Part shown: piece by piece, positions 37,237 through 46,692 of the stretch | Layout of the letters: each line of letters starts with the position of its first letter | How positions within the stretch are numbered: position 1 is the first letter of the stretch | Source of the DNA: JAPPLB01 sp965208945 | GTDB lineage: Bacteria; Acidobacteriota; Terriglobia; Bryobacterales; UBA6623 | Assembly: GCA_965208945.1 (NCBI GenBank) | Contig: OZ242366.1 | Location: 2,232,001 to 2,296,000 of the forward strand | Length of the DNA stretch: 64,000 nucleotides | Direction: 5' to 3' | Made by a program: the position numbers and the translations under genes | The notes under the pieces: generated by a model | The model's database searches: none | The model's input: the letters and a program-made list of their open reading frames with translations, nothing else | What the model was told of the DNA's origin: nothing

Positions 37237-39360
37237 ATGCAAAGACCTGTTAAGTACGTCGAAAAAGGCCTGACCAAGGCCGCAGCCGGGATGTGGAACG
37301 CGGTGCAGTACTTCAATGCGAAAAAGGCGCCGAACCCTTCGTTCACGCCCAACTGGTCGGAAAAGCCCATGCTCAAGACTTGGGAAAAGTCGAAGCCGCC
37401 TCTGGGCTGGCCTCGGCAGACCGATTCGCTCTGCCCCAAGTGCGTACGGGAAGCGCGTGAGGCGATCATCAACGGCGAAGTCGACTACAAGATCCTCAAA
37501 TCGCAAAAGGTCGGCGAGGTCAAGGCCACGATCCTCGAGCGCGACAACGAGATCTGGATGGTCAAGGACTGTCCGATTCACGGCCGCATCGAAGACATCA
37601 TGGCGATCGACTCGAAGTTCCTCGAGCACATCGAGTCGAACTTCCCGGGACGTGACATCCGAGCCCACAACGACAAGGATCTGCACAATCACGGCAGCAG
37701 CACGGTCAAGTACGGCCGCGGCTCCGTCCTGACCGTCGACCTGACGAACCGCTGCAACATGATGTGCGACCCCTGCTTCATGGACGCCAACCAGGTCGGC
37801 TTCGTCCACGAGCTCGAATGGGATGAAATCAAAACCATCCTCGACAACGCGATGAAGATCAAGCCGCGCCGGCAAATGTCGGTGCAGTTTTCCGGCGGCG
37901 AGCCCACCATGTCGCCCTACTTCATCAAGGCCGTTCAATACGCTCGTCAGATAGGCTTCAACTCGGTGCAGGCGGCGACAAACGGCATCGAGTTCGCCAA
38001 GAGCAAGGAATTTGCCGAGCTGGCGGCCGACGCGGGTCTTCGTTATGCCTATCTGCAGTTCGACGGCATCGGCAACGAGCCAAACTCGCATCGCAAGATC
38101 GGCAACCTGTTTGACGTGAAGTTGAAGGCCATCGAGAACATGCACTCGGCGGGCACGGAGATCATTCTCGTCACGACTCTCGTCAACAATGTGAACAACG
38201 AAGAGGTCGGTCCGATCATCCGGTTCGCAATGGACAACCCCGGAAAAGTCGCCTTTATTGCTTTCCAGCCGGTGTCGTTCACGGGCCGTGACGAAGAGAT
38301 CACCGACGAGCGCCGCTTGCGGCAGCGCTACACGCTCTCGCACCTCGCGCGTGACGTCAAGCAGCAGGTCGGCATCACCGAACCGAACCGCGACTGGTTC
38401 CCCATCTCGATCATGTCATCCTTCGCCGACGCCGCGGATGTGGCGCACGGCCCGCAAGCCACCTGGGGGCAAGTCAGTTGCGGTTGCCACCCGAACTGCG
38501 GAGTCGGCACCGCGCTGATGATCAACAAGCAGACGAAAGAGATGGCTCCGGTCGCCGAGTTCATCAACGTTCCCCAGTTCGTGCAGGACATCCGCACAAT
38601 TACCGACAGCGCCCGCTCTGCGAAGATGACCAACTTCCAGATGGGTTTGGCGCTGCTGAAAAACTACCATCCTGAGAAGGCGCCCTCTTCGTTCAGCCTG
38701 TTCTCGTTGCTGACGAAGTTCGATAAGTCATTCGGACTTTCGGGCAAGAATTACGGCAAGGGTGTTGCGCGCCGCAACGATCCGTGGAACTTCCTGTTCG
38801 TCGCCGGTATGTGGTTCCAAGACCTGTTCAACTACGACTTCCGTCGCACCGAGATGTGCATCATTCCCTACGGCACGCAAGAGGGCGAGATTTCCTTCTG
38901 CGCCTACAACACGGGCATCGGCTGGCGGAACATCATCGAGAAGATACACATGACGGCTACGCTCAGCGAATGGTACGACGATCACGGTCGGCACAAGATC
39001 TATGCCGGCGGGAAGAAGGTCGATGAAGTCAAGGGCCGGGACGGACTCTATCTGTCCATTGACGAAGCCGATGCCACACGCGGTGCGCAAGTCTACGTAG
39101 GTCCCGCGAACGCCCGCGAAGAGAAGATCATGGAGCGCGACCGCAAGCTGGCCGAAGCGCGCGCCAACGGGGAGATTCCGCGTTCGGAAGCTTCGAAGAA
39201 GAAGATTCTGACCAAGGAAGAACAAGATCGGTTGATGAAGATGTACCGCGAGCAGGTTCTCAAAGAGACATCGAAGCCCGGCTTGGTTCAGATCAACGGC
39301 TTGGGGAACGGTGCCGCAAAGCCGGCAAGTCAAGAATTGGTGGGGGTCAGCGGAGATTAG
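37237..39360 (+). CDS. Tes/Mss-like radical SAM protein (candidate membrane-spanning lipid synthase)
   Basis: A 707-residue protein. An N-terminal Cys-rich module has CPKC (residues 66 and 69) and CPIHG (112), as in the MJ0619/tetraether synthase group. The radical SAM motif CNMMCDPC follows (173, 177, 180), then FSGGEPTMSPYF near 218. A CGCHPNCGVG segment near 420 could bind a further cluster. The C-terminal 60 residues are charged. Archaeal Tes couples lipid tails, and the bacterial relatives (Mss) are linked to diabolic-acid-type lipids of Acidobacteria; that this gene does so is inference. It is monocistronic, with a strong terminator after it. Confidence 0.78.
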   Translation: MQRPVKYVEKGLTKAAAGMWNAVQYFNAKKAPNPSFTPNWSEKPMLKTWEKSKPPLGWPRQTDSLCPKCVREAREAIINGEVDYKILKSQKVGEVKATILERDNEIWMVKDCPIHGRIEDIMAIDSKFLEHIESNFPGRDIRAHNDKDLHNHGSSTVKYGRGSVLTVDLTNRCNMMCDPCFMDANQVGFVHELEWDEIKTILDNAMKIKPRRQMSVQFSGGEPTMSPYFIKAVQYARQIGFNSVQAATNGIEFAKSKEFAELAADAGLRYAYLQFDGIGNEPNSHRKIGNLFDVKLKAIENMHSAGTEIILVTTLVNNVNNEEVGPIIRFAMDNPGKVAFIAFQPVSFTGRDEEITDERRLRQRYTLSHLARDVKQQVGITEPNRDWFPISIMSSFADAADVAHGPQATWGQVSCGCHPNCGVGTALMINKQTKEMAPVAEFINVPQFVQDIRTITDSARSAKMTNFQMGLALLKNYHPEKAPSSFSLFSLLTKFDKSFGLSGKNYGKGVARRNDPWNFLFVAGMWFQDLFNYDFRRTEMCIIPYGTQEGEISFCAYNTGIGWRNIIEKIHMTATLSEWYDDHGRHKIYAGGKKVDEVKGRDGLYLSIDEADATRGAQVYVGPANAREEKIMERDRKLAEARANGEIPRSEASKKKILTKEEQDRLMKMYREQVLKETSKPGLVQINGLGNGAAKPASQELVGVSGD

Positions 39361-39393
39361 TAGAGCCCAGCGCCCTCGTCTCCCGGTTTCAGC

Positions 39394-39430
39394 AAGGCCC
39401 GCTCCCTGAGGGGATGCGGGCCTTTTGTTT
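39394..39430 (+). terminator. Rho-independent terminator
   Basis: AAGGCCCGC at 39394-39402 pairs with GCGGGCCTT at 39416-39424 around a short loop and is followed by TTTGTTT. It lies 34 bp after the radical SAM stop. Confidence 0.85.
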
Positions 39431-39459
39431 GCCCTTGATGCCGCTGCGGAACTTCCCCT

Positions 39460-40272
39460 TCAACTCTGTCTGAGCAGCCATCGGACCGCGTTTTGCTTGA
39501 GTTTGATGTACTCCGGGTTCCAGTGCGCGGTGAGCAGGTGCCCCGGTGAAAAATAGCAGACGCGGCCCTTTCCATAGTCATAAGCCCAGCCTGCCGGGGC
39601 GGTTGCGCCGAGGTCCCGGAACTCCAGTCCTTCTTCATTCACCGACTCCAGCAGGATGTGATTCGGGTCCTTGTCGTATTCCATGTAATGCTGCTCGTCG
39701 GTCACGACGAAGTCGTTGACGCCTTGCGTGATCGGGTGGTTCGGGTTCCTCACCTTGACCTTGAATGGCCGGATCGGCGGGTGGCCCTGGTAGGCCGCCC
39801 CGAGAACGTGACGGAAATCAGGATCCGTCAGCCCCACGTGCGTGGTGTTGTGCAGGAAAAGCGCGGCCCCACCGTGGTCAACGAATTCGCGGACAGCCTT
39901 GCCTTGTTCCGGCTTCATCCACCACTGATACTTGCCTGACGAGGGGGCGACCGCCGGTTCGCTGATGATCTCTGGGGAGCCCGCCCGCTGGCGAGTCGGA
40001 TAGCCGTCCGGCCAGATCATGCCGTCGCGTTGAACGATCAGCATCTTGTAGCCGTCAAGCGTTTCGGAAATGAGCATGGTGGTGTCATCGCACAGATCTA
40101 TCGACACGCCCAAGCCTTGCGCAATGTCCCGGTTCAGCGCCGTGCGGATGTAGTCGGAATTGTGATAGCGGTCTCCGATCAGCGCGAACGCCGTTGCTTT
40201 CTCCGCTTTTTTTCGAGTGCAGGCCAGGGCGGGGGTGAGAGTGAGGGTCAAGAGCACTGAGCGTCGTGTCAT
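39460..40272 (-). CDS. Exported ThuA-like protein
   Basis: A 270-residue protein with a Tat/lipoprotein-like leader (TRRSVLLTLTLTPALAC). The body has the ThuA/glutamine-amidotransferase-like pattern: FALIGDRYHNSDYIR, VREFVDHGGAALFLHN near 125, HPITQGVNDFVVTDEQHY near 180 and GKGRVCYFSPGH near 235. ThuA-type proteins are linked to sugar metabolism, but the reaction is not known. It is convergent with the radical SAM gene. Confidence 0.87.
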   Translation of the reverse strand: MTRRSVLLTLTLTPALACTRKKAEKATAFALIGDRYHNSDYIRTALNRDIAQGLGVSIDLCDDTTMLISETLDGYKMLIVQRDGMIWPDGYPTRQRAGSPEIISEPAVAPSSGKYQWWMKPEQGKAVREFVDHGGAALFLHNTTHVGLTDPDFRHVLGAAYQGHPPIRPFKVKVRNPNHPITQGVNDFVVTDEQHYMEYDKDPNHILLESVNEEGLEFRDLGATAPAGWAYDYGKGRVCYFSPGHLLTAHWNPEYIKLKQNAVRWLLRQS

Positions 40273-40395
40273 GGCGCCTATCTTATCTCCCCCGATCGCC
40301 GATCTGCCGAGAGCGAGGAAGCGAAGCGGAAACCCCGAATTCTCGATGAGTTCCTATTTTCGAGCAAGCCCGCCGGAACCGCTTCCCGGCCGGCG

Positions 40396-40434
40396 TGTCG
40401 TGCTCTTCGACCGTCGGGTGGTGAGAAATGCGGG
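40396..40434 (+). mobile_element. Right-end remnant of dispersed repeat
   Basis: Only the right part survives: tgctcttcgaccgtcggg followed by TGGTGAGAAATGCGGG, ending at 40434. It lies just before the cytochrome c gene. The left half is missing. Confidence 0.8.
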
Positions 40435-40460
40435 CCAGTCTTCGTGCATAATTGAGTGGC

Positions 40461-41258
40461 ATGGCCCGTAATGTCATTGGCTGTGGAATCCTTCTCCTGC
40501 TTGCCGCCTGCTTCGGCTGGACCCAACAGGCGGAGAAGAACCCGTTCACGAGGTTCGAGGACATCGCCGAAGGCAGACGGCTCTACCGCCTCGACTGTGT
40601 CAACTGCCACGGCATGGAAGGCAAGTCGGGCCGGGGGGCGCGACTGGCGTCGAAGTTTCGGCGTCATGGCGGCTCCGATAGCGAAATGTTCCGGACGATC
40701 TCCGACGGAATCCCCGGCACCGAGATGCCCGGCCTCTGGCGCGATGCGGAAGCGGTCTGGAAGATCCTCGCGTTCGTAAGAACACTCGAGGAGAGCGGAA
40801 CGGAAGCCTGTGTCGCCGGCGACGGTGACCCTCGCAAGGGCCGCGCGCTTTTCTCGAATAAAGGCTCCTGCGCGGCTTGTCACACCGTCGGCATGGGCGG
40901 TGGAAGGCTGGGGCCGGACCTCTCGTTCATCGGCGCCATCCGCAGCCACGACTACTTGCTTGACTCGCTCGTCGACCCGGGGAAAGATATACCGCCCCGT
41001 CATCGCACCGTCAGGCTTGTTGACGCTCAGGGCGGCAGGTTCGAAGGCGTCTTACTCAACGAGGACGGCTACACCGTGCACATGCTCGACCGTGGCGAAC
41101 GAATCCGATCTTTCGTGAAGGCGGACTTGCGCCAACTCGAAATGCCGAAAGAATCGCTCATGCCCGGCTATGGCGGCTTGCTCGATGAGACCGAGATGAG
41201 CGATCTGATCGCCTATCTTTGCAGTCTGACCGGACCCGTTGTGAGGGCCACTCGATGA
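40461..41258 (+). CDS. Dihaem cytochrome c
   Basis: A 265-residue exported protein with a signal peptide (about 1-22). It has two haem motifs: CVNCH near residue 46 and CAACH near 140. A Met that could serve as axial ligand sits in GTEMPGLW near 90. The C-terminal part (RTVRLVDAQGGRFEGVLLNEDGY) is the small domain often found after such haem domains. It overlaps the PQQ dehydrogenase gene by ATGA, so it is very likely its electron acceptor in the periplasm. Confidence 0.92.
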   Translation: MARNVIGCGILLLLAACFGWTQQAEKNPFTRFEDIAEGRRLYRLDCVNCHGMEGKSGRGARLASKFRRHGGSDSEMFRTISDGIPGTEMPGLWRDAEAVWKILAFVRTLEESGTEACVAGDGDPRKGRALFSNKGSCAACHTVGMGGGRLGPDLSFIGAIRSHDYLLDSLVDPGKDIPPRHRTVRLVDAQGGRFEGVLLNEDGYTVHMLDRGERIRSFVKADLRQLEMPKESLMPGYGGLLDETEMSDLIAYLCSLTGPVVRATR

Positions 41259-42838
41259 GGTTCCTGATCCTTCTTCTCCTTGTGGCCCGGGCTCTCTCCG
41301 CGCAGGTCACCCACGAAGACCTGCTCCGCGCCGATGAGACGCCCGGAAACTGGCTCACTTACTCCGGCAACTTCCAGGGCCACCGGCACAGCGGGCTGGA
41401 TGAAATCACGCCGTCCAACGTCGATCAGCTACGGCTCGAATGGGCTTTCCAGAGACGCTTCCGTGAAAAGTTCGAAACGACGCCGCTTGTGGTTGACGGC
41501 ATCATGTATCTCACCGTCCCTCCGAATGAAGCCTATGCGCTGGATGCCGAAACGGGCGTCGTCCTTTGGGAGTACAAGCGCTCACTGCCGCCGAAGATCA
41601 TCGTCTGCTGCGGACAGGTGAATCGGGGGCTTGCCATCCAGGGCGACCGCCTGTTCATGGCGACGCTTGACGCCATGGTCATCGCGCTCGACCGTAAGAC
41701 TGGCCGCCTGCTGTGGGAATCGGACATGATCGACTACAAGCTCGGCTATGCTGCCACCCACGCGCCGCTGGTCGTCAAAGACAAGGTGATCGTCGGCGTG
41801 GCGGGTGGAGAGTACGGTATCCGTGGTTTCATCGATGCCTACAACGTGGAGGACGGGGAGCGCGAGTGGCGGTTCTACACCGTTCCCGGACCCGGCGAAT
41901 TCGGCAACGACACCTGGGAAGGCGATTCGTGGAAGACAGGCGGCGCTTCGGTCTGGATCACCGGCTCCTACGATCCCGAAACGAACCTGACCTATTGGGG
42001 TACGGGCAACCCGGGGCCTGACTGGAACGGTGATGTCCGCAAGGGTGACAACCTGTTCTCCGACGCGGTCGTCGCGCTCGACGCCGATACCGGCAAGCGG
42101 AAGTGGCATTTTCAATTCACGCCGCACGACGTTCATGACTGGGACGCCACGCAGATCATGGTCCTGGTCGACCGCGCCTTCCAGGGGCGTGACCGCGCAC
42201 TGCTGATCACCGCGAACCGGAACGGGTTCTACTACGTGCTCGACCGCGTGACCGGTGAGTTTCTGCACGCCAGCGAATTCGTCAAGCAGACCTGGGCAGA
42301 GCGGATCGACGAGAACGGCCGGCCGGTAAGGGCCGCCGGCAAGTTTCCGACCGAGAAAGGCAACAAGGTCTTTCCGATGGTTGCCGGCGGCACGAACTGG
42401 ATGTCGCCGGCGTACAGTCCTCGAACGGGGCTCTTTTACGTAACCGCCCGCGAGGGCAGCAGCATCTATTTCAAGGGCGAGGCCGTCTACAAGCCCGGAA
42501 CGAGGTTCTGGGGCGGCCACTTCCGCAACCAGGACCAGGACGAAGACTGGAAGGGCGCCATCCGTGCGCTTGATTCCGTGACGGGTGCGCTCGTCTGGGA
42601 GCATCGCATGTTCAAGCCCGCCTGGGCCGGGCTGGTGTCGACCGCGGGCGGGCTCGTCTTCGGCGGTAGCGAAGAAGGCTACCTGAAAGCGCTCGATGCC
42701 AAGACCGGCGAGCAACTCTGGTACATCAACCTGGGCGGCCGGATTATCGCCTCGCCGATGACGTACGAGAGCAAGGGCCGCCAGCATGTGGCGGTCGCGG
42801 CCGGGAATGGTTTGTTCGTGTTCACGTTGCCGGACTAA
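41255..42838 (+). CDS. PQQ-dependent alcohol dehydrogenase (quinoprotein)
   Basis: A 527-residue secreted eight-bladed propeller enzyme. Vicinal cysteines C118-C119 (IIVCCGQVNRG) form the typical disulfide over PQQ. GVAGGEYGIRGF, WGTGNPGPDW and the active-site loop PHDVHDWD follow, the latter with Asp292, 295 and 297. The D-W-D pair matches the extra aspartate that marks lanthanide-using members (XoxF type), so a lanthanide cofactor is plausible. Repeated DAETGVVLWEY-type blades are evident. ATG 41255 overlaps the upstream cytochrome stop. The substrate alcohol is unknown. Confidence 0.9.
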   Translation: MRFLILLLLVARALSAQVTHEDLLRADETPGNWLTYSGNFQGHRHSGLDEITPSNVDQLRLEWAFQRRFREKFETTPLVVDGIMYLTVPPNEAYALDAETGVVLWEYKRSLPPKIIVCCGQVNRGLAIQGDRLFMATLDAMVIALDRKTGRLLWESDMIDYKLGYAATHAPLVVKDKVIVGVAGGEYGIRGFIDAYNVEDGEREWRFYTVPGPGEFGNDTWEGDSWKTGGASVWITGSYDPETNLTYWGTGNPGPDWNGDVRKGDNLFSDAVVALDADTGKRKWHFQFTPHDVHDWDATQIMVLVDRAFQGRDRALLITANRNGFYYVLDRVTGEFLHASEFVKQTWAERIDENGRPVRAAGKFPTEKGNKVFPMVAGGTNWMSPAYSPRTGLFYVTAREGSSIYFKGEAVYKPGTRFWGGHFRNQDQDEDWKGAIRALDSVTGALVWEHRMFKPAWAGLVSTAGGLVFGGSEEGYLKALDAKTGEQLWYINLGGRIIASPMTYESKGRQHVAVAAGNGLFVFTLPD

Positions 42839-42855
42839 CCGCGCTTGCTGTTGGC

Positions 42856-45735
42856 TCAGTCCTTCGCGTAGTTGACCCAGATGGGGCTTCCCCAGGCCAT
42901 GTTGTTGTCTTCCTGGATGACGCGCACGTAGAAGTAGTGGCTGCCCGGCTCGATGTCCGAGTCGGTATAGCTGAAGGTGACCTCGCGCACGCCCGGGTGG
43001 GCGGTGTAGACGAAGGTGTTGTCCTTGATGATGTCGATCTGCTGGAGATTCGCCGTGCCGATGATCCGCACGTCGAAGCGCGGCGGTTCGTTGGTGGAGA
43101 GCTCCTCACCCATCGCATGGCCGGCGCTCTGGAAGTCGACGATGATGTTCTCGGTGGCCGCGTAGGTGCGGCGCGCATGGAGTGAATCCCAGATTGCTTC
43201 ATAACTGCGCTCCGGGGTATAGACCGCCGCGTAAGACATATGCGTCGAGCGGTGATCGGAGCTAGCGATGAACCCCATCTTGTAGCCCTTCGCGAGGGCA
43301 TTCCAGACAAATCCCTTCGGTCGCATGTCGCCCGACGTGATGTAGCCTCCCACGACGATCTTTTCGGCGGTGGCGCCTCGGGGAGCCCCCAGGTACTCGT
43401 AGGAGTCGCGGTTGCCTTGGAACATCTCGACCAAGCGCTCGACTTGCTCGTCGTTGTACCGCCAGTCGGTTCCCATTTGCGTCGCGGTCGTGTGCGGAAT
43501 GCTGATCGCCTTCTGCCGCTCACCGGAAAGCAGGCTCTTCCAGAGCATCAGCATGTCGTCCTCGGCGACGCCGTTGTCACGGTCTCCGAGTTTGATGCGG
43601 ACGGGATCGTAACCGCGTCCGCGCCAGACGATGTTGCGGTGGCCGTCGGGATAGGCGACGGTGCGTTCATAGTTCAGCATCGGATAGAAGACGCCGGGAA
43701 TCTTGTAGACATCCACGGCCTTGTCGACCATGCGCCACAAGTACGTCGTATCGACCTTCTCCGGCAACAGGTGCTCGGACGGCCCGAGAAAATCAAGTCG
43801 AGCCGCGTCGATGGCATAGCGGTAGCAATCATAGAGACTGCCGTCGCTGTATCCGTCAAACGACAGGTCGCTGTGGCGATGCAAGTCGCCCCAGGTGACG
43901 TGGTATTTCTCGCCGTCCACCTCCATCTGGTAGGTCTTCCAAAGGGGATCGGCCAGCGCCGGCTCCGCGTCAGCCACCACCTCGGGAGCAGGCAGATCGT
44001 CCGTTCCTACGAAGAACTCGCTTTCGACCCGCCCGCCGGGGGTCCGATCGAGATCAAGCTTGCCCGCATATACGTCGTACTGCCAGAAGCGCTCATGATC
44101 CGGCGCATGGCTTTTCCCGTCTGTCTGCGACGCGACCCACAGATCACCCGACGCATCGACCGCCACGGCCGGCCGTTGTTCGAGGCGCCCATCGGAGAAT
44201 GCGATCCATACCGGCCGCGTCCAGCCGTGGCCGTCGAACATTGTGGCCTTGTAATCCCAGTAGGGGAAGATCGAGCGTGCCGCAACCGAGGGCGGGTTCG
44301 CCCGGCCCAGGGTGCGTGTCCGCAGAATCGCCCAAACACGGCCCTTGCCGTCCACTTGCAACACCGGGTATTCGGTGAACGTCTGCCGGGCGCTGTCGAG
44401 ACCCAAAGCCATCCAGCTTCCGGTGATCGGACTCGGGGCGAACCGATGATCGATCGGTAGCGCAGGCTTCGCGATCCGGCCGCGATCGAGCACCCGTACC
44501 TGCGCTTGCCGGTGGAAGTACAGGCCGCTCTCGCCGCGGTGGATGCCGTTGATCCCGTAGTGATCCTTGCCCCAGTTCGGGCCGCCGTTGTCCCAGGCCA
44601 TCCAGAGTCGGTCGCGATGGTCATAGGCCAGACTCACGTGCGCCTGAAAGTCTTCACTCGCGGTCAGGCGTTCCAGCGGGCCCAGTTCGCCGTTGACGTA
44701 GCGCCTCAGGAAGATGTCGTAGTTCCCGTGTCGATAGCTGTCCCAGGCAATGGCGGCCTCCCCGCGCGAGTTGACCGCGATCGACGGCTCCCAGTCGTTG
44801 GCCGGATGCTTCGTCACCTTGATCGGCGCCGACCACCGCTCCCCGCGCCTGACCATCAGCGACACGTCCGTGTTTCCCGCCCCGCCCGACTGGTACACCA
44901 GGTACACGTCGCCGTTCGGTGCCGCCGCCATGCGGGGAAACGTGTCCGGCCCCGGTCCGCGTGTCAGCGCCTCTCCTGTAGGCGCACCGCCGACCGTGTA
45001 CTCCACTTTCTGGAGATGAACGAGGCCGTCTCGAATCGTCGACGCAACGGCCGTGACCTCCCGCGGCCTCGTCGAAACCAGCGCCACTTGGTAGTAGTCG
45101 CCGGCCGGGCCGATCGTCACGCCCTCGTCCCATGTCTCACCGTCTGCCGACGAACGAAGCCGGACCGTATCCATTCCGTCCTCGAACGCGATCCAGGCCA
45201 CCCATACACGGCCGTCCGGGCCGATCGTCATCGCCGGATAGTCATCGTCGGCCAGGCTTTCCGACATTCGCTGCGAGACCGGCGCGCGCTCGATCTGAAT
45301 GCGCCCGTCGAGCCGCTTCAGAGTCTCCTGGTAGCGCACTTCGCCGGCTCGGAACCGGGCGTCTCCCTGCGCGGTCTTGATCGAGATCGACGTCTGGTCG
45401 CCGCCGTCGACATCAACGATCACTCCCTTCCAGCGCGTCGGCGTAAAGGTCGCCTGGTCCTTCGGCTCCATCTGCAGCCTGCCGTCCCACTGATTGCCGC
45501 ATTGCCACGACGACTCGTCAAACGATTCATCCGGGCCGAAGTGGTGTGACGCAACGATCCTGGCCTCGCCGGACGCGGCCGAGAGTGAACCGCTCCAATC
45601 CGCAACCGTCGCATCGGCGCCGCCGAACACGATCCGGAAACGCTGCTGCGCCGCGAGCGGAATCGCCGCGGCAACGGCCACAAGAAGAACGAAAATACGC
45701 ACGGCAACGTGCAGGACCCTTCGTCGAATCATCAC
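42856..45735 (-). CDS. Large exported protein: propeller-like N-terminus plus PHP/DUF3604 domain
   Basis: A 959-residue secreted protein with a signal peptide (about 1-30). The N-terminal two thirds hold repeated beta-propeller-like blades (DDYPAMTIGPDGRVWVAWIAF, FPRMAAAPNGDVYLVYQ, EPSIAVNSRGEAAIAWDSYR). The C-terminal third is a PHP-like/DUF3604 module: GDLHRHSDLSFDG near 640, GPSEHLL near 678, FIASSDHRSTH near 835. The His/Asp ligands suggest metal-dependent phosphoesterase chemistry, which is unproved for DUF3604. It converges on the PQQ dehydrogenase gene. Confidence 0.8.
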   Translation of the reverse strand: MMIRRRVLHVAVRIFVLLVAVAAAIPLAAQQRFRIVFGGADATVADWSGSLSAASGEARIVASHHFGPDESFDESSWQCGNQWDGRLQMEPKDQATFTPTRWKGVIVDVDGGDQTSISIKTAQGDARFRAGEVRYQETLKRLDGRIQIERAPVSQRMSESLADDDYPAMTIGPDGRVWVAWIAFEDGMDTVRLRSSADGETWDEGVTIGPAGDYYQVALVSTRPREVTAVASTIRDGLVHLQKVEYTVGGAPTGEALTRGPGPDTFPRMAAAPNGDVYLVYQSGGAGNTDVSLMVRRGERWSAPIKVTKHPANDWEPSIAVNSRGEAAIAWDSYRHGNYDIFLRRYVNGELGPLERLTASEDFQAHVSLAYDHRDRLWMAWDNGGPNWGKDHYGINGIHRGESGLYFHRQAQVRVLDRGRIAKPALPIDHRFAPSPITGSWMALGLDSARQTFTEYPVLQVDGKGRVWAILRTRTLGRANPPSVAARSIFPYWDYKATMFDGHGWTRPVWIAFSDGRLEQRPAVAVDASGDLWVASQTDGKSHAPDHERFWQYDVYAGKLDLDRTPGGRVESEFFVGTDDLPAPEVVADAEPALADPLWKTYQMEVDGEKYHVTWGDLHRHSDLSFDGYSDGSLYDCYRYAIDAARLDFLGPSEHLLPEKVDTTYLWRMVDKAVDVYKIPGVFYPMLNYERTVAYPDGHRNIVWRGRGYDPVRIKLGDRDNGVAEDDMLMLWKSLLSGERQKAISIPHTTATQMGTDWRYNDEQVERLVEMFQGNRDSYEYLGAPRGATAEKIVVGGYITSGDMRPKGFVWNALAKGYKMGFIASSDHRSTHMSYAAVYTPERSYEAIWDSLHARRTYAATENIIVDFQSAGHAMGEELSTNEPPRFDVRIIGTANLQQIDIIKDNTFVYTAHPGVREVTFSYTDSDIEPGSHYFYVRVIQEDNNMAWGSPIWVNYAKD

Positions 45736-45998
45736 GAACCTCGATTCCCAATGATACTGGACCCTGAGGCCTCGCTTTCACGCAGTCCGATAAGGACGAT
45801 GGCCGATGCTGTGCTCCCACTTCTCAGCAGCGAATGTCGAACGGCTCGTCTGGGATGAATCGGACCGTGACGTCCGGTTCCGCCGTCTCGCCCTGTTCCA
45901 TCCGGAATGCGAATCGTTCCAGCCGGGGGCGGTATGATGACACTGAAGCGGGTGTGAGCCGGCAACTTCCGCAGCCGCATCTTCCGAGGAACACAGCT

Positions 45999-46682
45999 AT
46001 GAGAACCCATGCCTTCGCCGCCGCTCTGCTTGCCGGGGCTCTGTTGTCGACCGCCGCATTCGCGCAGGTGGCCGAAAAGGCCAACACCGGATACAAGACC
46101 AAGAAGGACCGCGCCCGCGTCGCGAGAAATCTCGACAACCCCGACCGTGTAGAGCGGCAGAAACCGGTGGAGTTGCTGGAATCGATCGGTGTCGACCCCG
46201 GCGAGACCATCGCTGACATCGGCACCGGAGTCGGCTTCATGCTGCCCTACATGATCGATGCCGTCGGCCCGTCAGGCCGGGTGTACGCCGAAGACATTCA
46301 GGACGACTTCCTCGATAAGGTCGAACAGAAAGCCGCGGAGAACGGCTGGAAGAACGTCGAGATCGTGAAGGGAGCCCAGAAGGACGTGGAGCTGCCGGAG
46401 AACTCCGTGGACTTGGCGTTCATCCTGGATGTCTACCATCACCTCAACTACCCCGAAGAGACGATGGCGACGGTCTACGACGCCGTGAAACCCGGCGGCA
46501 GGCTGGCCGTGATCGATTTCTACCGCAGCCGCGAGCATCCGCGCATGTCCGAGGAGCGCCGCAAAAACCATATCCGCCTTGACCGCGACGGTTTCAGGAA
46601 AGAGATCGAGTCGGTCGGTTTCCATTTCGACCGCACCTTCGATCACCTTCCCTATCAGTACGTGCTCATGTTCAGGAAGTAA
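45999..46682 (+). CDS. Exported class I SAM-dependent methyltransferase
   Basis: A 227-residue protein combining a clear signal peptide (MRTHAFAAALLAGALLSTAAFAQ) with a methyltransferase fold: ETIADIGTGVGFMLPYM (SAM-binding motif I) near 70, VYAEDIQ (acidic residue of motif II) near 95 and LAFILDVYHHL near 140. Exported methyltransferases are odd because SAM is cytoplasmic, yet they recur in Solibacter-type genomes. ATG 45999 gives the signal peptide; the in-frame GC-rich extension upstream is not convincing. Confidence 0.88.
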   Translation: MRTHAFAAALLAGALLSTAAFAQVAEKANTGYKTKKDRARVARNLDNPDRVERQKPVELLESIGVDPGETIADIGTGVGFMLPYMIDAVGPSGRVYAEDIQDDFLDKVEQKAAENGWKNVEIVKGAQKDVELPENSVDLAFILDVYHHLNYPEETMATVYDAVKPGGRLAVIDFYRSREHPRMSEERRKNHIRLDRDGFRKEIESVGFHFDRTFDHLPYQYVLMFRK

Positions 46683-46692
46683 CGGCCCTTAG

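Noticed and set aside
37087..38343. Long minus-strand reading frame opposite the Tes/Mss-like gene
   Set aside because: It is the shadow of a clear gene with family motifs; the reverse product has no recognisable features. The same applies to long frames opposite der (58878-60323) and the IS110 gene (18174-19271).
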